Below are positions 31,207 through 39,278 of a stretch of 47,244 nucleotides of DNA, in pieces. Positions within the stretch are counted from its first letter, which is position 1; every line of letters starts with the position of its first letter. A program made the translations under genes and the position numbers. The notes beneath the pieces were generated by a model. It was not told where the DNA came from, did no database searches, and worked only from the letters and a program-made list of their open reading frames with translations. Source of the DNA: a virus; IMG/VR virus record IMGVR_UViG_3300033149_005825, positions 1 through 47,244 of that record; one strand, given 5' to 3'.

Positions 31207-31258
31207 AAAAAGGCGGATGCCTAAACTTCTTGCAATTCTAAAAGCTTAAGCATCCGCC
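31207..31258 (-). terminator. Rho-independent terminator after the 66-aa gene
   Basis: On the minus strand GGCGGATGC (31250-31258) pairs with GCATCCGCC (31212-31220) around a 29-base loop that can fold further, and TTTTT (31207-31211) follows directly. It ends the unit that starts at P3 and lies 35 bases ahead of the scaffold-like gene. Confidence 0.85.
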
Positions 31259-31326
31259 CTCAGCTTCCTAAAAAAGGAACTTCGGCGAATCTTAACTTCC
31301 AAAACTTGTCTTTTTATCTTTATTGT

Positions 31327-31527
31327 CTATTCATAATTAATTACTAAATCTCCCATGCAGGGATCCTTAAAATATTCCACACTTTCTTTTATATCTAATC
31401 CAAATAAAACTTTGAAATAAATTTGATTCTTCCAAAAGGGATTATCAATTCGAATTTTATTTAAATTCTTTCTTATAATCTTCGGTAGATTTACATAATC
31501 CCAAGAAGTAAGCCTTTCTTCTTTCAT
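31327..31527 (-). CDS. Putative moron cargo protein, 66 aa
   Basis: ATG 31527 follows TTAGGAGGATAAA. The gene has its own promoter (31609-31637) and its own terminator (31207-31258), which is the textbook layout of a moron, a cargo gene dropped into a late operon. The protein reads MKEERLTSWDYVNLPKIIRK with a basic middle, aromatic residues (PFWKNQIYFKVLFGLD) and an acidic C-terminus. No family is recognised. It separates the protease half from the segment that normally follows it. A function during lysogeny or in host exclusion is possible but not shown. Confidence 0.75.
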   Translation of the reverse strand: MKEERLTSWDYVNLPKIIRKNLNKIRIDNPFWKNQIYFKVLFGLDIKESVEYFKDPCMGDLVINYE

Positions 31528-31608
31528 TTTATCCTCCTAAATTAAATTATTGTCTATCAAGTTAAATTTCAAATCTATCAGAAGTATAAAACTCGGTATC
31601 AATATTAA

Positions 31609-31637
31609 ATTATACACAACTAATTTTCAAGTGTCAA
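31609..31637 (-). promoter_or_regulatory. Sigma70-type promoter P3 of the moron unit
   Basis: TTGACA (31632-31637), a 17-base spacer and TATAAT (31609-31614), both perfect. The -35 overlaps the TGA stop of the 1423-residue gene. It shares ACTTGACACTT and TTGTGTATAAT with P1 at 3.8 kb. A leader of about 75 bases precedes the ATG. Confidence 0.85.
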
Positions 31638-34600
31638 GTGCTGGCTGCAGCTCTTCCAGCCATAGAATATCCCGTAATTTCTCCAGCCTTAATCCTCTTC
31701 CAAATGTCTTCATCAAGAATTCTTGCAGTCAAAATCCAACTCCCCTTTTTAACCTTCTGACCTCTAATCATTAAGTCTTGAGGGGCTACATAACTCTCTA
31801 ATACTTTTGCTGCTACATAATCACCCTTATGATTTATTTTAAACTTCTGAACTTCTTCCATAAATTGATATGCTGCTTTTCTTATCTCCTCTTCTGTGGT
31901 AAAATCTCCCTGGGAATCTACTTCATTAGGTTCATAAACGATTCCCATCACAATGTGCTCATCCTCTTTCTTAGATATATCAAAAATAGGGACAAACTTC
32001 TCAAACTTATTTTGATTAAGTAAATTTTCCGATTGGAGAACTTCCTTCACTTTCTGTTTCCAGTAGCCAATGTCAAAGCCTATTGGTAAAAACTCCTCAG
32101 CAATTTTTTCTATAATTTCTTCATCTGATAAATCTTCCAAACGATATTCTTGGTATGCTTGCAAAATTATATCTTTATCTGATTGCTTTATTATCTCCTC
32201 TCTCTTTTTATCCCACTCTTTAATCTTATCCTCATTAGGTGGCTTTGTCTTCATATATTTTCTCGCTCTTCTGTAACATTCCCAATAAGGAGTCTTATAC
32301 TCTTTATCTCCTATTTTAGGAGGAATAACTGGGAAGTAGATAGAGCGAAGGGCATCAACAATTCGAGCATAGTAATGAAGGATGTCATCCATAGTCCAAT
32401 CCTTCCAAGCTCCTTTCTTGCCATAGTTAGAATACGCCTGATTACCTAAATAACGGAGGTCCGCAAATAATTCTTTATAATGTTTAGCGGGATTTTTTAT
32501 GTCTTCATCAAAACCTTCTTGTCTAAATTCTTCGAGATGAAGCTTTTCCACTTTCTCCTTTAACTTACTAATCATCCAAACTCTTGGTCCTTTCTTTCCT
32601 GCTTCGGTAATCGGAACATAAGCTATAAGATAAGTCCCTTCTGGGATTAATTTGTTACCTTTAAATTCAAACTTCTTTGCGTGATCGTCTTGAGGTTCTA
32701 TTGCTTTCCAGGTAAATTCATCAAGAATAAGCATTGCACCGTATTTATTCTTGGTTGCTCCCACAGTTCCTGGAGCCATGATTTCTATCTTATTTTTTCC
32801 CACTTCCATCCACGACACTGGGCCCATAACTGTCTCAACCTCAGGCTCTTCCTTTCTTGGAACTTTCCAGCCAAATCTTAATTTGCCTCCTTCTGCCAAC
32901 TTCTTTAATTTATCAAGCCCCGTAAGATTTCCTATCATTATCTCTCCGCCTTCAAAATGGTCATCACCTTTCTTCACCATTCGCAGGTCAATGTGTGCAC
33001 CTTGTTCTCCAATTGCACCTTTCAATAGCATCTTTAATTTAGTAGGATTATATCTGGCAGCAACAGCTTCACGAGATACTTTCTTCAATGCCTCAATCTT
33101 CTCTTCTTCTATGCCCATTATGTGAAGCTGAAGAACCGACCTACCAACATCACCGACTTTGTAAGTTATATTTCCTTCTACTCTTTTTTGTAGGATGTTA
33201 GCTCGCTCTGCAATCCCAATTATCTGATTAGCAAAATAAGGCTGTTTTCTATCTTTATCTACATCGATGACTCGCGGGCCCAACCAATCCAAAATCTTTC
33301 CCTTGGGAATAATTTCCTCTACTCCTACTGTAAGAACATCGCCCTCTTCAGCTTTTATTTCAGTATTATAAGTCTTACCCAAATCAATGTATTTCTTCCC
33401 CCTAAATTCAGTTAAATTCTCAAAATCAGAATCTCCAGGTAACACTCCACATCGGTAATTGTAACCCCCAGCTTTGTTAGGAATTCTCTCTAAAACTATC
33501 ACCTTAATTTCAGCCTCCACTTTCAACTTTGCTACATCATCCCACCTACCATCTAATGGCCAAATGCCTTTTGGGTCTTTTATCATTATACCTTCTGATT
33601 GAGGAAGTTTGGCAAATTCTTTAAACCATTTTTCCAAATCACTACGATTCTTGACCTGAACTGTTTTAGTTATATCAAAATTCTTTGACCCTTTAAGGTA
33701 TTTACTAAAGAATTGCTCCAGTAATTTTCTTCTCTCGCTAAATGGCTTATTGTGAATGTCCTCTTTCCAGTAGGGTAAGTCAAATACTGTGCAAACTATC
33801 ACATCATTCTCCTGAAGCTCAGGCTTATCTGCCATTAAAGTCATAAGTTTTATTCTCGGCAGTGGTTTACCATCTCTTTCAATACCCAAACTACAATCCA
33901 AAATAAAATCATCGGGTATCTTTTCAATAGTATCTTTAAGAGAAGGATAATACTTTGTTCTATCTTTCATACCATCAGTAATAATTTTATACTTATCTCC
34001 TTGTTTCGATATGACCACTCGGAAACCATTTAGCTTTGGTTCTACAATTAATGGCAATCTACCTTTACACCAATCCCAAATTTGTTCTACGCTAAACGCT
34101 TCGGTAAGCCCTGCCATCGTAGGTTTTGGGAATTGGCTAAGATGTGTAAATGGAGTTAATTTTTTTGCTTTCTCAATTTTGCTCACATCAACAATTGCAA
34201 TAGCAGTGTTATCTCCATTTTCCACCTTCTTAACTTTCGCTTTATCAAACAGCTTCCTAAAATCATCAATTGTTTTATATGTTTGCTTATGAGTGATGTC
34301 CATTCGCTCACCCAACGGCACAATAAATATAACTCTCTCTTTGGCTACTCTCTTTGCTTCCTTGATTAACTTTTCAGGATTTTTTAGATGCTCCAAGATG
34401 TGCAAGCCAATAACCGTGTCAAATGAATCATTTTCATAAGGTAAAGCTTCCTTCTCTAAATCTACCTTCTTGACTTTCAACCTCTTCTTTTTTGCCATCG
34501 CTAAAGCAATATCGTTGTTATCTACTCCTTCAACTTCATAACCAGAACATTCAAGAGCTTTCTCCACTCGCCCAGTTCCACATCCTAATGAAAGTATTTT

Positions 34601-35905
34601 CTTACCTTTTATGTTCTTGCTCATCTCTAAATAGTCAGCCATAAAGTCTGCCTTCCACTCATCAAGTCCTTCGAAGTAATCTTTCTCACTTTTAGCAAGA
34701 TAAATGTTTTGTTTTTTAAGAGGGAAGTTAGAGATGAGAAGTTCAACACGAGTTAATTTAGGATTAAATTCATCTATTAGTTTTCCTGTTTTAACCCTTT
34801 TAATTTCAAAATCAGCAAATGTTTTTCTAATCTCTTCAGTATCCGGCAAAGATAAAATAAATCTTCCTTTAAGAGACTTAACAAATTGATTTAATTCTTC
34901 TACATCAATCTGCAAGTCTTCAAAATTCGCTGTATTAGGATAGGGAGGAGCAAGATAATAAAATGTATTTTTATCATCATAATCTTTAAGTTTTTTATAA
35001 TCCCTGTTATAAATAATGACTTTACTTAGCCGATTTTTTAGACTAATAAGCCTATTAACCCCATCCCACTTCTGGTTCAGTCTCAATGGATTTACCTTAT
35101 CACCTCTACTTGAAAACGAACCCCATTTTAGCATTATAAATCTATAAAATTTATCTATCTCGTTAATTGGTTTACTTTCTTTTAATCTTGCAAACTTGGA
35201 TTCCGTCAATGTCCAATCTTTTCTTCTTAGTTGACTTAGCTTTTCATCAGTTAAGTTTTTAATAAACCTGTAAGCAAATGCAATCTCTGGGTCTAAATCA
35301 TTTATTATCTCAACCTCGCTTGGCTCTTTAGCAAAAAATATTGCTCCTCCCCCAACAAAAGGCTCAACATAAACCTTATGTTCTGGAATATAACTTACAA
35401 TAGTTTTAGCTAAATAGCGTTTGCCACCAGGCGAGCCGAAGGCTGGTCGAATTCCTTTCTCTATCTCATCAACCTTCCCATAATCTTCCTTAACTTTTAC
35501 CCGCTTAGTCTCGTCCTTTGCTCTGAGCACCAAATCAAAGAGTGGTAGATAGTCAGAATGTGGACCTTTAGGAGCATATATAAAATGGCAATCTTTATGG
35601 ATATGTTTTTGTATTAACCGAGCAAGTTTTAATTCCATTCCCTCATCCCGATTATCCTCGTCTTCTCTTATAACTACGTCCACGTCCTTAGCAGTTTTGG
35701 GAGATTTTACTAATGAGCCTGCTATCGAAATATAGTCAGGAACAATAGCTATATCTCCCAAAGAACTTACATCTATCCCATACATAGCTTTTCGGAACAA
35801 TGCTCTGTCTAAATCCGTATCTGAGTTAATTCTTAAATTCCTCTTTTTCATCTCAGCTTTAAGTATCTTGTATTTTTCTAAAAGTTCTTCTTTCAATAAA
35901 TTCAT
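31634..35905 (-). CDS. Giant multi-enzyme protein ending in XkdF-like prohead protease, 1423 aa
   Basis: Domains in order: (1) residues 30-135, nucleotidyltransferase-like (SIAGSLVKSPKTAKDVDVVI with the GS...DxD pattern). (2) 140-395, Dam-type adenine methylase (FGSPGGKRYL; EPFVGGGAIFF; motif IV is APPY at 319-322, not DPPY). (3) 405-575, class I SAM methyltransferase (ILSLGCGTGRVEKAL, then DTVIGLHILEHL). (4) 600-890, ATP-dependent-ligase-like (K624 in VEPKLNGFR; ILDCSL at 668-673 where LDGE is usual; EGIMIKDP; KLKVE). (5) 910-1115, LigD-phosphoesterase-like (LQLHIMG, HIDLRMV, LRFGWKVP). (6) 1120-1245, an unrecognised conserved region (ELFADLRYLGNQAYS). (7) 1300-1423, XkdF-like protease (H1359 in INHKGD; S1414 in TGYSMAG). 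The gene lies between MuF-like and scaffold genes. It could be a polyprotein cut by its own protease, with the enzymes packaged for injection. Confidence 0.85.
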   Translation of the reverse strand: MNLLKEELLEKYKILKAEMKKRNLRINSDTDLDRALFRKAMYGIDVSSLGDIAIVPDYISIAGSLVKSPKTAKDVDVVIREDEDNRDEGMELKLARLIQKHIHKDCHFIYAPKGPHSDYLPLFDLVLRAKDETKRVKVKEDYGKVDEIEKGIRPAFGSPGGKRYLAKTIVSYIPEHKVYVEPFVGGGAIFFAKEPSEVEIINDLDPEIAFAYRFIKNLTDEKLSQLRRKDWTLTESKFARLKESKPINEIDKFYRFIMLKWGSFSSRGDKVNPLRLNQKWDGVNRLISLKNRLSKVIIYNRDYKKLKDYDDKNTFYYLAPPYPNTANFEDLQIDVEELNQFVKSLKGRFILSLPDTEEIRKTFADFEIKRVKTGKLIDEFNPKLTRVELLISNFPLKKQNIYLAKSEKDYFEGLDEWKADFMADYLEMSKNIKGKKILSLGCGTGRVEKALECSGYEVEGVDNNDIALAMAKKKRLKVKKVDLEKEALPYENDSFDTVIGLHILEHLKNPEKLIKEAKRVAKERVIFIVPLGERMDITHKQTYKTIDDFRKLFDKAKVKKVENGDNTAIAIVDVSKIEKAKKLTPFTHLSQFPKPTMAGLTEAFSVEQIWDWCKGRLPLIVEPKLNGFRVVISKQGDKYKIITDGMKDRTKYYPSLKDTIEKIPDDFILDCSLGIERDGKPLPRIKLMTLMADKPELQENDVIVCTVFDLPYWKEDIHNKPFSERRKLLEQFFSKYLKGSKNFDITKTVQVKNRSDLEKWFKEFAKLPQSEGIMIKDPKGIWPLDGRWDDVAKLKVEAEIKVIVLERIPNKAGGYNYRCGVLPGDSDFENLTEFRGKKYIDLGKTYNTEIKAEEGDVLTVGVEEIIPKGKILDWLGPRVIDVDKDRKQPYFANQIIGIAERANILQKRVEGNITYKVGDVGRSVLQLHIMGIEEEKIEALKKVSREAVAARYNPTKLKMLLKGAIGEQGAHIDLRMVKKGDDHFEGGEIMIGNLTGLDKLKKLAEGGKLRFGWKVPRKEEPEVETVMGPVSWMEVGKNKIEIMAPGTVGATKNKYGAMLILDEFTWKAIEPQDDHAKKFEFKGNKLIPEGTYLIAYVPITEAGKKGPRVWMISKLKEKVEKLHLEEFRQEGFDEDIKNPAKHYKELFADLRYLGNQAYSNYGKKGAWKDWTMDDILHYYARIVDALRSIYFPVIPPKIGDKEYKTPYWECYRRARKYMKTKPPNEDKIKEWDKKREEIIKQSDKDIILQAYQEYRLEDLSDEEIIEKIAEEFLPIGFDIGYWKQKVKEVLQSENLLNQNKFEKFVPIFDISKKEDEHIVMGIVYEPNEVDSQGDFTTEEEIRKAAYQFMEEVQKFKINHKGDYVAAKVLESYVAPQDLMIRGQKVKKGSWILTARILDEDIWKRIKAGEITGYSMAGRAAAST

Positions 35906-35911
35906 TTGTAA

Positions 35912-36214
35912 TCACCCAAATTTTAATTGATTATCTTTTAATACTTGATATAAACCATTCCCCAACCTCTTTACTGTATCCTCATCCAGTTTTTGATTGT
36001 TATACTCATAATCTATACAGTGCAAAATCTCGTGGCATAAAGTATTATTCAATTGTGCTTGCGGAATAGGATTGCCTGTAGTATCAACTCTCGCAAGCCT
36101 TATCTCTTTCTGGAAATAATCTGATTGTCCAAGAACTAATGTTTCCATAAATGTATAAGGATATATCACCCTATAAATATGTCCTGCTATTTTTATTTCT
36201 TTGGGTATTTTCAA
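35912..36214 (-). CDS. Minimal HExxH metallopeptidase-like protein, 100 aa
   Basis: The TTG start at 36214 follows AAGGAG. The core LNNTLCHEILHCIDYEYNN contains HExxH (HEILH) followed by an acidic helix, as in small phage-associated zinc peptidases related to SprT/ImmA types. The N-terminal half is a beta sheet (GHIYRVIYPYTF). At 100 residues it is close to the minimum for this fold. It lies immediately upstream of the giant protein and could process head proteins or a host regulator. Confidence 0.75.
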   Translation of the reverse strand: MKIPKEIKIAGHIYRVIYPYTFMETLVLGQSDYFQKEIRLARVDTTGNPIPQAQLNNTLCHEILHCIDYEYNNQKLDEDTVKRLGNGLYQVLKDNQLKFG

Positions 36215-36341
36215 ATTTATTCTCCTTTTGCTTTTTTCTGTTTAGTTTTTCCCAAATTTGAAGCATTCTAAGCTTCAGTGAATATAGCTCACTATTCTTA
36301 GCCTTCTTTATATTTTTTTCGTTAATGTCTTCAATTCTCAT
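36171..36341 (-). CDS. Small helical protein, 56 aa
   Basis: ATG 36341 follows GATGGAGTAAA. It overlaps the peptidase start by 44 bases in another frame. It reads MRIEDINEKNIKKAKNSELY, then LKLRMLQIWEKLNRKKQKEN, a pattern of a short conserved phage helix seen near nucleotidyltransferase and MuF genes. Role unknown. Confidence 0.65.
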   Translation of the reverse strand: MRIEDINEKNIKKAKNSELYSLKLRMLQIWEKLNRKKQKENKFENTQRNKNSRTYL

Positions 36342-36380
36342 TTTACTCCATCGCCACTCTAATTTATTATCTTAATCTTC

Positions 36381-37289
36381 TTATGCTGCAGCTACACAAC
36401 ACCTGCATAAGGGGTGATATAACGGAAGCTTGTCCCTGTTGGAAATAAGATGGACCTCACCATCATGCTCCATACAGATAGGACAGGTCTTCTCGTCCCG
36501 AGTTACTATAACTTCCACCTTTTTTACCCCTGCGTCTTCATATCCCTGAAGGCTGCCCTCTATAAGAGCATTTCCAGACTCAGTTCTTGCTATCATATCA
36601 GCCCGTCTTCTATGCATTCTTCTTGCATACACATCTACTCGTCTGTCAATCTCTCTTTGGGAAAGCTCTGGTCGATTAACTATCAACCACTCCTCATAAT
36701 TTACCACTGCCATCATTTGACGAGAGTTCAATCCTATCAGCGGTCTTATCTCTTTTGCAATTTGCCTCACAGATTTACCTTTCTTAATTCCATCTCTTAT
36801 AATTAGTTTTATCCCTTTTCTCGTCTCATCGGTTATCTCTTTAACCATTTTAGCACAATGTTTTTCTGCCCAAGCCACACTCTTAGAATTAAGCACATCG
36901 AAGCTTCCCTCTATTCCCGCTATCAAATAAGCTTCGTTGGCTCCGTCTCCCAGAATCTTCAGCATTGCAGGCTTTAGAATTTCCTTCCCATTTTCTTGAA
37001 TCCATTCCCAATCAGTCAGCTTGGTAGCTATATCCAGAGCTCTATCTTTTCTTATAAAAGTATTGAATCCTAACTTCGCTCTTTTCTCAATATACTTTTT
37101 AGTTAAGTCCCCAATAATCTTCCGCCTCATATTCTCAAGCCACTCATTCACTTTAGGACGGAGATACTTTGCAGCTTTATCCATAGCTCTTAGCATTCGC
37201 TGAGCTATCCGACCTCGGCGGTCTACCTTTTCAAAAAATACATTAATCGCCTCATCAATCTTCTTAATCTGCTCTACTGTCAACTTCAT
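36381..37289 (-). CDS. MuF-like head morphogenesis protein, 302 aa
   Basis: The C-terminal signature of the Mu F / SPP1 gp7 family is clear: RADMIARTESGNALIEGSLQ, then VTRDEKTCPICMEHDGEVHL and YHPLCRC, with three cysteines. The N-terminal 200 residues are helical. The family is a minor capsid protein that binds the portal and is ejected or needed at the vertex. It follows the portal gene, as usual. The start overlaps the previous gene by 26 bases. Confidence 0.88.
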   Translation of the reverse strand: MKLTVEQIKKIDEAINVFFEKVDRRGRIAQRMLRAMDKAAKYLRPKVNEWLENMRRKIIGDLTKKYIEKRAKLGFNTFIRKDRALDIATKLTDWEWIQENGKEILKPAMLKILGDGANEAYLIAGIEGSFDVLNSKSVAWAEKHCAKMVKEITDETRKGIKLIIRDGIKKGKSVRQIAKEIRPLIGLNSRQMMAVVNYEEWLIVNRPELSQREIDRRVDVYARRMHRRRADMIARTESGNALIEGSLQGYEDAGVKKVEVIVTRDEKTCPICMEHDGEVHLISNRDKLPLYHPLCRCCVAAA

Positions 37290-37689
37290 CTTTTAATTCC
37301 CCCGATATCTCCTGATAACTCTCCTCGAATATCTCTTTATCACAAGTATATAATTCTCCCTTTATTCCTTCTACTAAATAATCTCCCGCTTTAGCAGTAA
37401 AAGTTCCCTCTAAGGTTTTTACTTGAAAAGGCTCGTTTATCTGAATAGCTTTGATTGGAATGGGTTTTTTAACATAAAATTTATATCCTTCCCTTGGCAT
37501 CTCTCTGATTGTCTTCATTTTTATAGCCTCCTCAATCTCTCCAACCTCAAACATCTCATCACATTCATCGCAATCATACCATACATCCTGAAACGGATTT
37601 TCAGCTCTATCATAGGCCTTAGCAGTGCATCGATATAGATAGGTCTTCTTACACTTAGGACATAATATATCTGTTTTTACTCTTCTCAT
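37264..37689 (-). CDS. Phage protein with zinc ribbon and PGDYLV-like domain, 141 aa
   Basis: An N-terminal zinc ribbon has CPKCKK at 10-15 and CDECDEMF at 40-47. Residues 70-130 carry the small beta domain PIPIKAIQINEPFQVKTLEG and KAGDYLVEGIKGELYTCDKE, which occurs in many phages as a separate small protein next to the portal. Start at 37689 behind AAGGAGG. Probably a head-associated accessory; function unknown. Confidence 0.78.
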   Translation of the reverse strand: MRRVKTDILCPKCKKTYLYRCTAKAYDRAENPFQDVWYDCDECDEMFEVGEIEEAIKMKTIREMPREGYKFYVKKPIPIKAIQINEPFQVKTLEGTFTAKAGDYLVEGIKGELYTCDKEIFEESYQEISGELKDEVDSRAD

Positions 37690-39278
37690 TATAAACCTCC
37701 TTCCTTTTTTCTTTTCTCTTCTTCCAGTGCTTCTTCTAATAAGTCTTTTTCCTCTTTAGATAATTCTTCGCCTCTAATTTTTTTCCCTATAATTATTTTT
37801 AACATCTGCTTTTTAATCAGCTCTTCTTTATCTTTGTCTTCCATTTCAGCTTCCCTTATTTTCTTAATCTCCTTACTTAACCTTTCCTGCTCCGCCATAA
37901 ACCTTAACTGCTCCCTATCCCTTTTCTCCAGTTCAGCTTCGCCTATTTCAGTTAAACTACCACTAATATAGAACGAATCGCCCCCCGGATAAGGCTCTCC
38001 TATTCCCAATAGACTCCTTGCCTCATTCGGGGTCATAACTCCTCGCTCAATTAAGGAATTGTATCTACTCACCTCAGCATCAATATCCCTTATGTCTATG
38101 TCATTAAATTTGAATTCATACGAATTGCAATCCAATCCTTTTTCAAATATCATATTCATAATATCCTCTAAGTCCTGTTGGAGAGGCTCCACTACTGACT
38201 GAATGTATGTTCTTGTGGCTTCCTGTGCTACATTCCCTGACAGCTTCCCGACCACCGCTATCCCCAATCGATAGGGCGGCATCGAATAAGCAGCAAGGAT
38301 GTCTTCTCGTAATATTTGCTGATATAATCTAAAGCTTCCCTCCTTTACCTCTACAGAAAGGGGCTCAAACTTGGCCGTTCCTCCTTCCGGGGTCTGAAGA
38401 ACCAAAGTCTTGTGAGCGTTTTCAGTCCCCTTTATCTCTGTATTCAAAAAATTCTGTATTATCTTTGCAGAATCCTCTTCCCATTCTCCCTCTAAAGTTA
38501 CAAAATAATCGGGCACGCCATAATTCTGGAAGAAGGATAAGTTATAGTCCCGAATACCTATAAGACTTAACACAGAACCTACAGCAGGAAGTATATTAGG
38601 AACTCCATAGTATTCATTTTTGGGATAGTGAGTCTTATAAAAAATTATCTCATTTGCCCTTGTTTCCAAATCAAACTGTCCTTCTTTCCCAGTCTCGCTG
38701 CTAAAATTCCTCTCTTCCCCAAATTTTTTAAACCAGACCTTCTTTAATCCTCTCTTCTGGCAAAACCTTATCTTATCCGAATGAGCCCAGAGTGAGTAAG
38801 CGGGAATATGATAAAGCCCATCTACTTCTCCCTTACCATTTCTGGTCACTTCAATCCCGAAATAGCCAATTACTCCCCAATCTATCAAAACAGACTTAAA
38901 TAATCTACGAAGGGGTTCCTCAAGATTAGAAATGAACTCATCAATCTTATTCTTTTCATTCTCATTCTCTTTGCCCTCTTTCGGAACCAATTTCCACCCA
39001 AGACCTGCAACGTCCACTGCTATCTGGTTAACTGTCGCAAAAAATATCGGATTGGATTCATACAGGGTGAGAAATGAATCTGGATCATAGGGTCTGGATA
39101 CCAAGCCTTCCGCCTCGGCCCACTGCCTTTCTTTTTTGAGTTGCTTACTTCTTTTCTCGATACTGTATTTCTCCAGGGTGGGGTAGGGGAGAATCGCCCC
39201 TTCCTTAGTCGTTATGAAAACTTTGCCCTTTTTCTTCGGCCCCACTATCATTTGCTCTCTTTTTTTAAATAGTCTCAT
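37689..39278 (-). CDS. Portal protein, 529 aa
   Basis: A PBSX-type phage portal: N-terminal helical part, the wing and stem with SNPIFFATVNQIAVDVAGLG, TNEIIFYKTHYPKNEYYGVP (written here as EIIFYKTHYPKNEYYGVP), YLPVVGSVLSLIG-like AVGSVLSLIGIRDY, and a C-terminal acidic-basic coiled coil (about 440-529). The dodecameric portal sits at one vertex and guides DNA. Order large terminase, portal, MuF-like is standard. The ATG overlaps the terminase stop (ATGA). Confidence 0.92.
   Translation of the reverse strand: MRLFKKREQMIVGPKKKGKVFITTKEGAILPYPTLEKYSIEKRSKQLKKERQWAEAEGLVSRPYDPDSFLTLYESNPIFFATVNQIAVDVAGLGWKLVPKEGKENENEKNKIDEFISNLEEPLRRLFKSVLIDWGVIGYFGIEVTRNGKGEVDGLYHIPAYSLWAHSDKIRFCQKRGLKKVWFKKFGEERNFSSETGKEGQFDLETRANEIIFYKTHYPKNEYYGVPNILPAVGSVLSLIGIRDYNLSFFQNYGVPDYFVTLEGEWEEDSAKIIQNFLNTEIKGTENAHKTLVLQTPEGGTAKFEPLSVEVKEGSFRLYQQILREDILAAYSMPPYRLGIAVVGKLSGNVAQEATRTYIQSVVEPLQQDLEDIMNMIFEKGLDCNSYEFKFNDIDIRDIDAEVSRYNSLIERGVMTPNEARSLLGIGEPYPGGDSFYISGSLTEIGEAELEKRDREQLRFMAEQERLSKEIKKIREAEMEDKDKEELIKKQMLKIIIGKKIRGEELSKEEKDLLEEALEEEKRKKEGGL

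Noticed and set aside
31634-35905. Giant gene as an assembly chimera of several genes
   Set aside because: One frame runs for 4.3 kb without stops, codon use is even, and no ribosome sites stand at the domain borders.
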